A stretch of 64,000 nt of DNA from Bradyrhizobium sp. Rc3b (GTDB lineage Bacteria > Pseudomonadota > Alphaproteobacteria > Rhizobiales > Xanthobacteraceae), in assembly GCF_900114915.1 (NCBI RefSeq), contig NZ_FOUS01000002.1, forward strand, positions 124,001 through 188,000, in the 5' to 3' direction. The position numbers and the translations under genes were made by a program. Positions 28,221 through 36,111 of the stretch are shown piece by piece. Under the pieces are notes generated by a model that was not told the DNA's origin, ran no database searches, and saw only the letters and a list, made by a program, of their open reading frames with translations. How positions within the stretch are numbered: the first letter of the stretch is position 1; the number at the start of each line of letters is the position of its first letter.

Positions 28221-28841
28221 ATGAGGTTGCACGGAAACAGAGTGGGGTCGAATTGCCGTCGGGTGACCATCTATCTTGCGGAGAAGGGTCTTGACCTCGA
28301 ACTCGTTGAGGTTGACCTGGCATCAGGCGAGCACAAGAGCGCGGCGTTCCGTGCGAAGAATCCAGCGGGCCTTATACCGGTTTTGGAGTTAGATGATGGA
28401 ACATTCCTCGCTGAATCGTCGGCCATTGTTGAATATCTAGAGGACAAGTGTCCGGCTCCGACAATGATCGGCGGCACGCCAGAGATGCGAGGAAGGGTCC
28501 GAGCACTCGAAAGGATCGCCAGCGATCTCGCGATCGTTTCAGGTGTGATGCTTAAGCACTCCAACCCCATGTTCGCAAAGAACGTTGATCAGGTTCCGGC
28601 CGTGGCTGAGGCCGTGCAGGGGATCGTCGCTCAGCAGCTTAGCCTTCTCGAAGCACATCTCGGCGATAAGCCCTTCCTGGCGGGGGAACGACCGACCATC
28701 GCGGATATCACTCTCTTCTCCTTCACCCAGGCGTTCAGAGTTCGGATGAACACCGCTCTTACCGAAGGCTACCCGCGGCTGACCGCCTGGTACGAGCGGT
28801 TCGAAAAGCGACCGAGCGCTGTGTACCAGGTGGGCGCCTAA
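28221..28841 (+). CDS. Glutathione S-transferase
   Basis: 206-residue cytosolic GST. It has a thioredoxin-fold N-terminus (MRLHGNRVGSNCRRVTIYLAEKGLDLELVEVDL with the cis-Pro region GLIPVLELDDGTFLAESSAIVEYLED that binds the gamma-glutamyl group) and an all-helical C-terminal domain (LAGERPTIADITLFSF N-capping box). A Ser/Cys near residues 10-11 is the likely activating residue, as in bacterial beta/theta-like GSTs. I start at ATG 28221, preceded by a GGAGG-containing stretch. It is about 140 bases downstream of lysR and 50 bases upstream of a flavin monooxygenase, suggesting detoxification or ring-cleavage chemistry. Confidence 0.88.
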   Translation: MRLHGNRVGSNCRRVTIYLAEKGLDLELVEVDLASGEHKSAAFRAKNPAGLIPVLELDDGTFLAESSAIVEYLEDKCPAPTMIGGTPEMRGRVRALERIASDLAIVSGVMLKHSNPMFAKNVDQVPAVAEAVQGIVAQQLSLLEAHLGDKPFLAGERPTIADITLFSFTQAFRVRMNTALTEGYPRLTAWYERFEKRPSAVYQVGA

Positions 28842-28893
28842 ACGGCACGGTTGATCGTGCAAATGGCCGGATGAAGCAAGACTGAGAGAAAAT

Positions 28894-30141
28894 ATGACCA
28901 AAAAATCTGCCAGCAATGTTCATCTCGTGGGCGGGTCCTCATCGCTCCTGAATGACAAGAAGATTGCCATTATCGGCGCAGGACCATGCGGCCTGACGCT
29001 AGCGCGGCTCCTACAACAGAAAGGTGCCGACGTACGGGTCTTCGAAATGGAGCCGTCGAGCACGGCGCGTAATCAGGGCGGTTCACTTGATCTGCATGAA
29101 GACTCGGGCCAACTCGCCTTGCGTAGAGCTGGTCTGCACGAGGAGTTCGTCGCGGCATGTCGACCGGAAGGGCAAGCCATCAAAGTCGTGGACAAGCATG
29201 GCAAGATGGTCGTGGATCTGCAGCCGAAAGATGAGGCGGAAACACGTCCGGAAATCGATCGGGCCGTGCTGCGCAGCCTGCTGATCGACTCACTGGATGC
29301 CGAGACGATACAATGGGGGTGGCCGTTAGAGAGCGTCGAGCGGTCTGCGCAGGGAAATCTGCGATTGATGTTTGCGGACGGGCGGCACGTAGATGCAGAT
29401 CTGGTGTTTGGATGTGATGGCGCCTGGTCGAAGGTTCGGCCGTTTGTTTCTACGACGAAACCGTATTATTGCGGAATTACGATTGCGGAAACATGGATTC
29501 CGTCAGTAGAGGCGCACCACCCTCGTGTGGCTGAGCTTGTTGGTGCCGGCATTTTTCTGGCGACGGGGGACGACAAGGGGTTGCTCGCTCAGCGGAACGG
29601 CAATGGCAGCGTTCGGGTGTACGTGCTTCTGCGCGTTCCTGAGGATTGGACGCAGCGCTGTGGGTTTGCTTTCAATCAACTCGATGCGACCCGGCAAGGC
29701 CTGTTGCAAATTTTTGAAGGATGGGCGCCACATCTACGTGAGGTGCTGACGATACCGGATATGTTTATTCCCCGCTCACTATACACACATCCCCCAAGGC
29801 AAGCCGCTTGGCTCGATCGAGCGAACGTCACGTTGCTGGGGGATGCTGCTCACGTGATGCCGTTTTTTACAGGACGGGGTGTCAATCTCGCGATGCTGGA
29901 TGCGGCCGAGCTGGCCGACAATCTCACATCGGGAAAGTACCCCGACGCTGCGCAGGCTATCCGCGCATATGAAACGAGCATGTTTGACCGAATGGCCCCG
30001 GAGATCTCGGAAAACCATGCCGACCAGGACGTATTTATCTCGCGCGACGCCCCTGCAGGCATCAAGGAGCTGTTATGGCGCAGAATAGAATCAGGCCAAG
30101 AACGCAAATCAAAACCGTCGGGCGCCGGCTCCAACTCCTAG
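28894..30141 (+). CDS. TetX-like FAD-dependent monooxygenase
   Basis: 415-residue class A flavoprotein monooxygenase. Dinucleotide motif KIAIIGAGPCGLTLARLLQQKGADVRVFEMEPSS, then QGGSLDLHEDSGQLALRRAGL as in TetX/aklavinone-type hydroxylases, the DG motif FGCDGAWSKVRP, and the GD motif VTLLGDAAHVMPFFTGRGVNLAMLDAAELADNL. It would hydroxylate an aromatic or tetracycline-like substrate using NADPH and O2 in the cytosol. The start ATG 28894 is followed by a basic/polar leader of about 20 residues before the FAD motif. Gene context (GST, LysR, PLP dehydratase) points to catabolism rather than antibiotic resistance, although TetX-like activity cannot be excluded. Confidence 0.88.
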   Translation: MTKKSASNVHLVGGSSSLLNDKKIAIIGAGPCGLTLARLLQQKGADVRVFEMEPSSTARNQGGSLDLHEDSGQLALRRAGLHEEFVAACRPEGQAIKVVDKHGKMVVDLQPKDEAETRPEIDRAVLRSLLIDSLDAETIQWGWPLESVERSAQGNLRLMFADGRHVDADLVFGCDGAWSKVRPFVSTTKPYYCGITIAETWIPSVEAHHPRVAELVGAGIFLATGDDKGLLAQRNGNGSVRVYVLLRVPEDWTQRCGFAFNQLDATRQGLLQIFEGWAPHLREVLTIPDMFIPRSLYTHPPRQAAWLDRANVTLLGDAAHVMPFFTGRGVNLAMLDAAELADNLTSGKYPDAAQAIRAYETSMFDRMAPEISENHADQDVFISRDAPAGIKELLWRRIESGQERKSKPSGAGSNS

Positions 30142-30259
30142 ATCACCCGACTGCGATGTTGATGCAACGATGTCTCCCTCATTCCCAATTTGGGGAAAAG
30201 CAGGCGGTTCTGCAACAACGCGGCGACGGGTTCGAGCGATCTCAGAAAGATATCCCACG

Positions 30260-31192
30260 ATGCATTCGATTTTCCATCATGTAACGCCTGTTGTTGAGTC
30301 GCCAACGATCAATCAGCGGCTAGGTCGCCGCATTATGTTTAAGATGGACTGCCATCAGCCCGCGGGGTCATTCAAGATCCGAGGCATCGGCCATGTCGTG
30401 GCGCAGCATGTTGCCGCCGGCGCTGATCATTTCATCTGCTCATCGGGGGGTAACGCAGGACTGGCGCTCGCCTATTGCACTGCGGCCCTCAAAGCGCGAG
30501 CGACAATCTTCGTCCCCGAGACCACGAAGCCGAGCGTGCATCAATTGCTCGCGAGCTATGGCGCAACGGTCCACGTAGCGGGCAAGGTCTGGGATGAGGC
30601 CGATAAAGCAGCACGTGACCACTGCGCGGCTGAAGGCGCGGTCTACGTATCGCCATTCAATGATCCCGTGCTTTGGCAAGGGCACAGCACCCTTGTTGAT
30701 GAACTCGCGTTTCAGATCGAGCGACCCGACGCGGTCGTTTTGTCCGTCGGCGGTGGCGGGCTCTTATGCGGAGTGTTACAGGGGATGCACAAGCATGGCT
30801 GGAGCGACGTGCCCGTCATAGCGGCGGAAACCAAAGGCGCAGAGTCCTTTGCTGCGGCCGTTGCTGCCGGCCGCCCGGTCGCCCTGGGGGGCATTACCTC
30901 GAAAGCAACATCGTTAGGCGCCCTTAAAGTGTCCGACGAAGCCTTCCGCTGGACCACGAGGCATCCTATCCACTCTGCTGTGGTCACCGATCAAGACGCC
31001 TTCACATCGTGCCTTACATTTGCAAATGAGCTTCGTGTTCTGGTTGAGCCTGCCTGCGGCGCCGCGCTGGCAGCCGTCCAACATGGCAACTTTCCGCTCG
31101 ATAAGTGCAACAACATCGTGGTGATCGCATGCGGCGGGAATGCCGTCAGCGCGGGCGCCTTGTGCGAATGGGCGACGCACCATTCGGCTTGA
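30260..31192 (+). CDS. PLP-dependent serine/threonine dehydratase-like protein
   Basis: 310-residue fold-type II PLP enzyme. The cofactor Lys lies in the conserved stretch MDCHQPAGSFKIRGIGH, followed by the phosphate-interacting SSGGNAGLALAYCTAALKARATIFVPE block. The glycine loop VLSVGGGGLLCGVLQGM binds the PLP phosphate, and CGGNAVSAGAL closes the C-terminus. This is the layout of L-serine/L-threonine dehydratase and related lyases. The start ATG 30260 (HSIFHHVTPVVESPTIN) gives the normal N-terminus, whereas the frame extends to 30170 without conserved residues. It follows the flavin monooxygenase by about 120 bases. The most likely role is deamination of a hydroxy amino acid. Confidence 0.87.
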   Translation: MHSIFHHVTPVVESPTINQRLGRRIMFKMDCHQPAGSFKIRGIGHVVAQHVAAGADHFICSSGGNAGLALAYCTAALKARATIFVPETTKPSVHQLLASYGATVHVAGKVWDEADKAARDHCAAEGAVYVSPFNDPVLWQGHSTLVDELAFQIERPDAVVLSVGGGGLLCGVLQGMHKHGWSDVPVIAAETKGAESFAAAVAAGRPVALGGITSKATSLGALKVSDEAFRWTTRHPIHSAVVTDQDAFTSCLTFANELRVLVEPACGAALAAVQHGNFPLDKCNNIVVIACGGNAVSAGALCEWATHHSA

Positions 31193-31502
31193 GGCGCTCG
31201 GCCTCTGTCCGGATGATCTTGAGAGGCCAGCATCAAGGTGGTCAACCCAGGTCAATCCTCAAACATTTGCCCGCCGACGGCGACTGACACGAAGCGATAA
31301 CCGCCAACGACGGCTTCAGAGGTGCCTTCGACCGCCGTTGGGGACATACTTTTGTGACCTGGGGTGAGGTCTAGTGGTCTTATCCTCCGCTACCCGCAGT
31401 AAACGCCGCGGCGTAGCGCGCCGTCAGTTGAAGGCAGATGGCGATCGTCGATCTTGCGATCCTCGCCGTCGATGAAGCGGGATCGCGCCGAGGGGATTGA
31501 AA
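31193..31502. other. Intergenic, no gene seen
   Basis: About 310 bases between the convergent dehydratase and SDR genes. No open frame with family resemblance and no clear terminator hairpin were recognised. Confidence 0.4.
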
Positions 31503-32267
31503 TCATTGGGCGTAGACGGCGCCGCCATTCACGTAAACGGTGGTCGTGTTCACCCAACGCGCGTCATTGGACGCCAAGAACAAAGCCGCGTCAGCAACTT
31601 CTTCCGGTTCACCCGGTCGTGTGAAAGGGGTCGGAATGGCGGGGGCCGGGGCCGAGCCGGTCGGACCGACCGCCAGGCCCGCGATCCGGTCGGTCCGTAT
31701 CAGTCCGGGGGCCAGGGTCAGGGCACGCACGCCGCGAATCGCAACCTCTCGCGAGAGGGCCCGGGTCAGCTGTTCGATCGCGAGCTTAGTGGACGAGTAT
31801 AGGCAGTGCTCCGGCACAGCAAGTCGGGTCGTTCCCGAGGACAGGCTAATGATGACGCCATTGTCGCGCACACGACGGCCAGCTTCTTGAAACGTGACGA
31901 TAAAGCCCTTCAGCACCTTCAACTGATGGTCGATGGCTTCCTCGGAGAGCTGAGTTGGCGCCCCTGCAGCGATTCCAGGCATCCCGGGATGAGCATTCGC
32001 GACCACGATATCCAGACCTCCGAATGCCTTTTGCCCTTCCTCGAACAGCCGGCGTACTGCCACAGGGTCCATGCTATCGCCCTGCAAAACCACGGCATCG
32101 CCTCCAGCCGCCTTTACTGCATCCGCAGTCGCATCCGCTGCAGTTTTGTTCGAGACATAGTTGACAACAACCTTCGCGCCTTCGCGCCCGTAGACCTCCG
32201 CAATCGCGCGACCGATTCCGCGTGACGCGCCGGTGATGAGCGCTACCTTATTCTCTAGTTTGCGCAT
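31503..32267 (-). CDS. Short-chain dehydrogenase/reductase (SDR)
   Basis: 254-residue classical SDR. Cofactor motif KVALITGASRGIGRAIAEVYGREGAKVVVNYVSN, structural VANAHPG (the NNAG position, degenerate), catalytic Ser in ISLSSGTT, catalytic Tyr and Lys in CLYSSTKLAIEQLTRALSREV, and the C-terminal AALFLASNDARWVNTTTVYVNGG. The NAG motif reads ANAHPG and the active-site Tyr-x-x-x-Lys appears as YSSTK, consistent with activity. ATG 32267 (MRKLENKVAL) is preferred over the in-frame GTG 32279. It is divergent from luxR across about 130 bases holding an 11-bp direct repeat, so it may be under quorum control, though it is probably catabolic cargo. Confidence 0.9.
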   Translation of the reverse strand: MRKLENKVALITGASRGIGRAIAEVYGREGAKVVVNYVSNKTAADATADAVKAAGGDAVVLQGDSMDPVAVRRLFEEGQKAFGGLDIVVANAHPGMPGIAAGAPTQLSEEAIDHQLKVLKGFIVTFQEAGRRVRDNGVIISLSSGTTRLAVPEHCLYSSTKLAIEQLTRALSREVAIRGVRALTLAPGLIRTDRIAGLAVGPTGSAPAPAIPTPFTRPGEPEEVADAALFLASNDARWVNTTTVYVNGGAVYAQ

Positions 32268-32277
32268 TGTTTCTTTC

Positions 32278-32304
32278 ACTTCATGAGTGTTTTACTTCTT
32301 GAGT
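32278..32304. promoter_or_regulatory. Direct repeat between SDR and luxR
   Basis: ACTTCATGAGT (32278-32288) and ACTTCTTGAGT (32294-32304) are direct repeats differing at one base, 16 bases apart, in the divergent promoter region. Possible regulator-binding half-sites; no regulator can be assigned. Confidence 0.4.
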
Positions 32305-32396
32305 TGTCAATTTATCAGCCCCCCATATCATGGAAAGTCGTAAAGCTCCGAACGTGCTGTAAGGAATTATCGAACCGACGAATCCGGCGCTTCGAT

Positions 32397-33164
32397 ATGC
32401 TCGGCGGTGATGGCTTGGCGATCGCAAACAGAATGAATCCGATCGAGGACGTGTTCCAGGAATTCGCTGACGCAATCCAGACGGCGGGCGATGTCAACGC
32501 ATTCGAACGTCTTGCCACGCGGCTCGCGCAAAGGCTCGGCTTTCAGCGATTTGCCTATTTGCGCCTGACCGGCGAGGCGCCCGTGCTCATCTCGTCCTAC
32601 CCGAAGTCCTGGACCCGCCGTTATTTTGATCTTGGATATCAAAAGCTTGATCCCGTAGTTCTCCGTGCCAAGGCCGAGCGCGACCTCTTTAGCTGGGGTG
32701 GGAGAGCTCGTGCGCCCATGGGGTCGCGAGCACAGCGTCAGTTCTTTGACGAGGCCGCAACCTTTGGCATCCGCTCTGGAATCACCGTGCCGATCAGAGG
32801 CGGTTTCGGACAGACAGCGGCCTTCACGTTGGCGACGAGCGATCGAGAGGTCGATCTCGACCGTCTTGCCGGCGAATGGAGGGACATCATTCACCAGGCG
32901 GGATTGTATTTCCATGCCCACGTCGATGCCCGGCTCGGCGCTCCGTTCGTCACGCGGCAGCTCACCGAAAGCGAGCTGACCCAGCGCGAGCGTCAGTGCC
33001 TTGCATGGACAGCGCAAGGTAAAACGGTCGCCGATATTGCGGTTCTCGTCGCGATCGCGCCGCGTACCGTCGTCTTTCATCTTGAAAATGCACGTCGCAA
33101 ACTGGGGGCGGCGTCGATCGCTCAGTGTGTTGCTATAGCATTGCGCCGCGGTCTGTTGAGCTGA
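32397..33164 (+). CDS. LuxR-family quorum-sensing regulator (TraR-like)
   Basis: About 255 residues. N-terminal autoinducer-binding domain (residues ~15-170) with the conserved pattern FQRFAYLRL, SYPKSWTRRYFDLGYQKLDPVVLRA (W, Y, D and P of the acyl-homoserine lactone pocket) and GIRSGITVPIRGGFGQTAAFTLAT. The C-terminal GerE-type HTH reads LTQRERQCLAWTAQGKTVADIAVLVAIAPRTVVFHLENARRKLGAASIAQCVAIALRRGLL. Choice of start is uncertain: ATG 32397, ATG 32433 (MNPIEDVF) or an upstream start at 32283. The luxI gene follows by about 195 bases, separated by a good lux box. In rhizobial ICEs the equivalent TraR activates traI and, through FseA, element excision. Confidence 0.9.
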   Translation: MLGGDGLAIANRMNPIEDVFQEFADAIQTAGDVNAFERLATRLAQRLGFQRFAYLRLTGEAPVLISSYPKSWTRRYFDLGYQKLDPVVLRAKAERDLFSWGGRARAPMGSRAQRQFFDEAATFGIRSGITVPIRGGFGQTAAFTLATSDREVDLDRLAGEWRDIIHQAGLYFHAHVDARLGAPFVTRQLTESELTQRERQCLAWTAQGKTVADIAVLVAIAPRTVVFHLENARRKLGAASIAQCVAIALRRGLLS

Positions 33165-33286
33165 CGGCCTCGTATCTGATTTCCAGCAGGGTAGGATAAG
33201 GAAGGCGCGTGCGTGCGGCCTTCAAGACGAAGGGCTCATTGCATTTATTCTAAAGTGGTCTAGCGTAGTCCTGCTAATCGCGTCCC

Positions 33287-33306
33287 ACCTGCAAAATCTG
33301 ACAGGC
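33287..33306 (+). promoter_or_regulatory. lux box upstream of luxI
   Basis: A 20-base sequence, ACCTGCAAAATCTGACAGGC, with a near-palindromic ACCTG...CAGG core. It agrees with the canonical lux box (ACCTGTAGGATCGTACAGGT) at 14 of 20 positions by my count. Its centre is about 63 bases upstream of the luxI start, a position compatible with overlap of the -35 region. It predicts positive feedback by the LuxR protein encoded just upstream. Confidence 0.75.
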
Positions 33307-33359
33307 GCCTACGCGGGCGTTTTGCTGTCAAAGCCTCCTGGTAGCTCTAGGAGGTCGGT

Positions 33360-33998
33360 ATGCACGCTATCGCGCTTCATACGTCTCAGTTTGGTCGCCA
33401 TCTCGACCTTCTAACGTCGATGTATCGGCTCCGTCGGCGCGTCTTCAAAGACCGATTGGATTGGAGTGTGTCGGTATCGGGTGACCTGGAAATCGACGTC
33501 TATGATGCCTTGGGTCCCAACTATCTTCTCGTCGTCTCAGATGAGAACGAGGTTCTTGGCTGCGTCAGGCTTCTGCCGACGACTGGCCCAACCATGCTCG
33601 CCGACATCTTTGCCAATCTTCTGGGCAACAGGGCGGCGCCACGTGACGAGCGCATTCTCGAAAGCTCAAGATTTTGCGTCGACACCGAGCGCAGCGTCGA
33701 TGCCGGCCGAACCGGCTTCAACCGCGCCACCTTCGTGCTGTTTGCCGCGATGCTCGAGGCGATGCGAGAAGGGGGAGCGCAATCCATCGTGACCGTCACT
33801 GATGCTCGAATGGAGCGCATCCTGAGGCGAGCGGGTTGGCCCCTGGAGCGGTTGTGTGAGCCCCAGCCGCTTGGACAGACCCTAGCGCTTGCAGGATTTC
33901 TTCACGATTCAGAACAGGCGCTCGAGGCCATGTACCAGCAAGCCGGGGTAGACGGACCGGTTCTGATCTCACTAGGTTCGGAGCGCAAGGTCGCCTGA
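33360..33998 (+). CDS. Acyl-homoserine-lactone synthase (LuxI/TraI-type)
   Basis: 212-residue LuxI-family synthase that makes N-acyl-homoserine lactone from S-adenosylmethionine and acyl-ACP. Conserved residues are in place: the N-terminal MYRLRRRVFKDRLDW (Arg, Phe, Trp), EIDVYDALGPNYLLV (D and D), GCVRLLPTTGPTMLADIF (Arg) and ESSRFCVD (Glu and Arg). The C-terminal acyl-chain-binding half includes FAAMLEAMREGGAQSIVTVTDARMERILRRAGW. The start ATG 33360 has a strong AGGAGG (33349-33354). A lux box lies 54 bases upstream. Together with luxR it forms the quorum-sensing control of the mobile element; the signal's acyl length is unknown. Confidence 0.93.
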   Translation: MHAIALHTSQFGRHLDLLTSMYRLRRRVFKDRLDWSVSVSGDLEIDVYDALGPNYLLVVSDENEVLGCVRLLPTTGPTMLADIFANLLGNRAAPRDERILESSRFCVDTERSVDAGRTGFNRATFVLFAAMLEAMREGGAQSIVTVTDARMERILRRAGWPLERLCEPQPLGQTLALAGFLHDSEQALEAMYQQAGVDGPVLISLGSERKVA

Positions 33999-34027
33999 AC
34001 TTTCGGCGGTTGACAAAGTCTCGTTAC

Positions 34028-34561
34028 ATGCTGGCTGATCCGCGACAAAGCTGCGTTGTTCTCGTGAACATGACGCGAGGCGGTGGAGTCGACGCTCAGG
34101 CGTCGGCCCTCGGTCGACGCGGAAACCTCACATTGCTGCCGGCATGCCGTGAGGTCTTGGGTATCCGCCACATCGCAGTCGGCGAGTATGAACGGGACAA
34201 TGTTCCCGATCAAATCGCCGCCTCTATCGAGCACTTCGATATCGATGCCTTGTCCGTTTGGCGGGATCCGCAGCTTGGAGCTTTCCTTGCGGAATCGGAG
34301 GCTAGCGTCGTCTTTCTGGGCGGATCATTTCTTGAAGAAGAGGTGCTGATCGCAGCATTGGAAGGGGTGCGGCACGGGTACGACATCCGATTGCTCTCGG
34401 ATTTGTCGATCGCACGTGATGAAGCCGATCGGTCGATCGCTTTAGCTCGACTAGCCCATCATGGCATCCTCGCCACCACGATCCGGCAAGCTCTCCTTGA
34501 ATGGGCTGTGTTTCTCGGCGATCAGGCTGTCAGCCGGACGGTTCAGCAATTGCTCTCGTAA
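34028..34561 (+). CDS. Isochorismatase-like protein lacking the catalytic triad
   Basis: About 177 residues with the Rossmann-like fold of the isochorismatase/cysteine-hydrolase family: SCVVLVNMTRGG (first strand), SVWRDPQLGAFL, VVFLGGSFLEEEVLIAALEGVRHGYDIRLLSD and a C-terminal helix. All three catalytic positions of the family appear changed: Asp (normally VVDMQ) is Asn, Lys is Arg (VWRDPQ), and the nucleophilic Cys position holds Glu/Val. It is therefore unlikely to hydrolyse its substrate and may act as a binding or regulatory protein. ATG 34028 is preferred; TTG 34010 is an alternative. It follows luxI by about 30 bases and is probably co-transcribed, so a role in quorum signalling or its control is plausible but unproven. 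Confidence 0.7.
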   Translation: MLADPRQSCVVLVNMTRGGGVDAQASALGRRGNLTLLPACREVLGIRHIAVGEYERDNVPDQIAASIEHFDIDALSVWRDPQLGAFLAESEASVVFLGGSFLEEEVLIAALEGVRHGYDIRLLSDLSIARDEADRSIALARLAHHGILATTIRQALLEWAVFLGDQAVSRTVQQLLS

Positions 34562-34570
34562 ATGGCGCCT

Positions 34571-34592
34571 CCCGCAAGCGGCCGCTTGCGGG
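34571..34592. repeat. Perfect 22-bp palindrome after the isochorismatase-like gene
   Basis: A perfect palindrome centred on GGCC between CCCGCAAGC and GCTTGCGGG arms, ten bases after the stop codon. A second stem (34594-34616) follows immediately. It could serve as a terminator component, recombination site or cruciform. Confidence 0.6.
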
Positions 34593-34593
34593 C

Positions 34594-34616
34594 CGGGCTC
34601 TCGTGAACCGAGCCCG
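34594..34616 (+). terminator. Hairpin after the luxI operon
   Basis: CGGGCTC (34594-34600) pairs with GAGCCCG (34610-34616) across a 9-base loop and is followed by CTTT. Together with the 22-bp palindrome just upstream it probably ends the luxI-isochorismatase transcript. Confidence 0.55.
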
Positions 34617-35019
34617 CTTTGCGGTCTCGGCCTTGCGGCTTCGATCCCTGGCGCAAACACGTCGTGCACGGATCCAGGAGCCCACATGTCGTCTATGTGA
34701 TTGATGGAGCCCCACGCTCTCGCTGACGCGCCGACGATGCCTTTGAGGGCGATGCTGAGCCGGCCGCAGGCGGCCGGCGCTTTTAATGAGCCCCCGGGAG
34801 GCGGGGTGGGCTGCGCTCCCGCATAGCCCCGAACCGGCGGTCCGCAACCGCGCCTCGCTGATGCTGTCTTCGTCGCTCGTGTGCTTGGCACGGTCCTCCG
34901 CTGACGCTCCGGCCGTTCCGGTGCGGTCCACCTCTACGTTCGGGGCTTTCCGGTCGCTCTTCGCCGCCCACCCCGCCTTTCGGGGGCAGGGCGCAGAAGA
35001 GGAGCGAGCGGAGATCGTC
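34617..35019. other. Leader upstream of ardC
   Basis: About 400 bases of G/C-rich, repeat-rich leader. It contains GCGGCCGGCG and other short palindromes, with no separate gene. The frame of ardC is open back to 34786, but the conserved protein begins at 35020. Similar long leaders precede the DUF736 and methyltransferase genes. Confidence 0.45.
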
Positions 35020-35988
35020 ATGTCCAACAATTCGACACGCCATCGCGCGGCCAAGCCGAAGGCAAGTCTCTATGAAGAAATCACCGCTCACATCGTTGCG
35101 GATCTGAAGGCGGGCATCTTCCCTTGGGCCCGGCCATGGGGCACTGGTGGCGGCAGTCAGGCTTTCGCTCTGCCGAGAAATGCTGCCACGGGCAAAACCT
35201 ATTCCGGGATCAACGTCCTGATCCTGTGGGGACGGCTGTTCGAGTGCAGCTTTGCTTCGTCGCGCTGGCTTACCTTCCGCCAAGCCTCAAGCCTGGGCGG
35301 CACAGTGCGCAAAGGCGAGCACGGCGTTACCGTCTGCTACGCCGACCGCTTCATTCCCAAGCGCGAACACGGGGCGGCAAGCAGCACCTCTCAAGTCCAG
35401 CAGGAGACGGAAGGGGCGGCCGTTCCGTTCCTGCGGCGCTACACGGTCTTCAACGTTGATCAGTGCGACAATTTACCGGGTCATTGCCTCGCAGAACCAC
35501 CACCCTTACCCGAGCGCGAGATCGTGCCGCAGGCCGAAGCGCTCACTCTCGCAACACGCGCCGATATCCGCATCGGTGGCGCACAGGCGTTCTATTCACC
35601 CTCGAAAGACACCGTCCACGTTCCGCCACAGCCCGCCTTTTTCGAGCAGATCAACTATTACCGAACTCTGTTTCACGAGCTTGGGCATTGGACTGGTCAC
35701 CTCTCGCGCCTGAACCGGGAGCTGTCAGGCGCATTCGGTTCAAAACTCTACGCCAATGAAGAGCTGATCGCCGAACTGACCGCAGCCTTCGTCTGCGCTG
35801 CGCTATCGATCGAGCCCACCGTACGCCATGCCGACTATCTCGGCTCGTGGCTCAAGGTCCTTCGGGAAGATAGCCGCGCGATCTTCCGCGCCGCCAGCAA
35901 GGCCTCGAAGGCCGCCGACTTCCTGCTTGCCTTCGCAGATGGCCACGCGACCCCCGCAACCTCGACGCAAGCCGAGGTCGGCCCGTGA
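35020..35988 (+). CDS. ArdC-family antirestriction protein
   Basis: 322-residue ArdC-type protein. An N-terminal ssDNA-binding ArdN domain (residues ~10-135: YEEITAHIVADLKAGIFPWARPW, TYSGINVLILWG, TFRQASSLGGTVRKGEHGVTVCYADR) is followed by a zincin-like metallopeptidase domain with the zinc motif HELGHWTGH (residues ~220-228) and downstream Glu (YANEELIAELTAAF). Such proteins protect incoming single-stranded DNA from restriction and are typical of conjugative plasmids and ICEs. The start ATG 35020 has GGAG seven bases upstream. It follows the quorum-sensing genes and precedes the ParB-like gene, placing it in the early-transfer part of the element. Confidence 0.9.
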   Translation: MSNNSTRHRAAKPKASLYEEITAHIVADLKAGIFPWARPWGTGGGSQAFALPRNAATGKTYSGINVLILWGRLFECSFASSRWLTFRQASSLGGTVRKGEHGVTVCYADRFIPKREHGAASSTSQVQQETEGAAVPFLRRYTVFNVDQCDNLPGHCLAEPPPLPEREIVPQAEALTLATRADIRIGGAQAFYSPSKDTVHVPPQPAFFEQINYYRTLFHELGHWTGHLSRLNRELSGAFGSKLYANEELIAELTAAFVCAALSIEPTVRHADYLGSWLKVLREDSRAIFRAASKASKAADFLLAFADGHATPATSTQAEVGP

Positions 35989-36111
35989 CGACACGGCGAA
36001 CCTGACTGCCCACCTTCGCTCACCTCCCGTAAACGGCCTCTCGACATCGGGTTCATCGACGAGGTCGCCTGCAATCAAATGAGCCCGTTCTCGCTAATAC
36101 GGAAGCCTGAC

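Noticed and set aside
28894..30141. Tetracycline-resistance gene tet(X)
   Set aside because: The protein belongs to the same broad flavin monooxygenase family, but catabolic context and family breadth do not support a specific resistance call.
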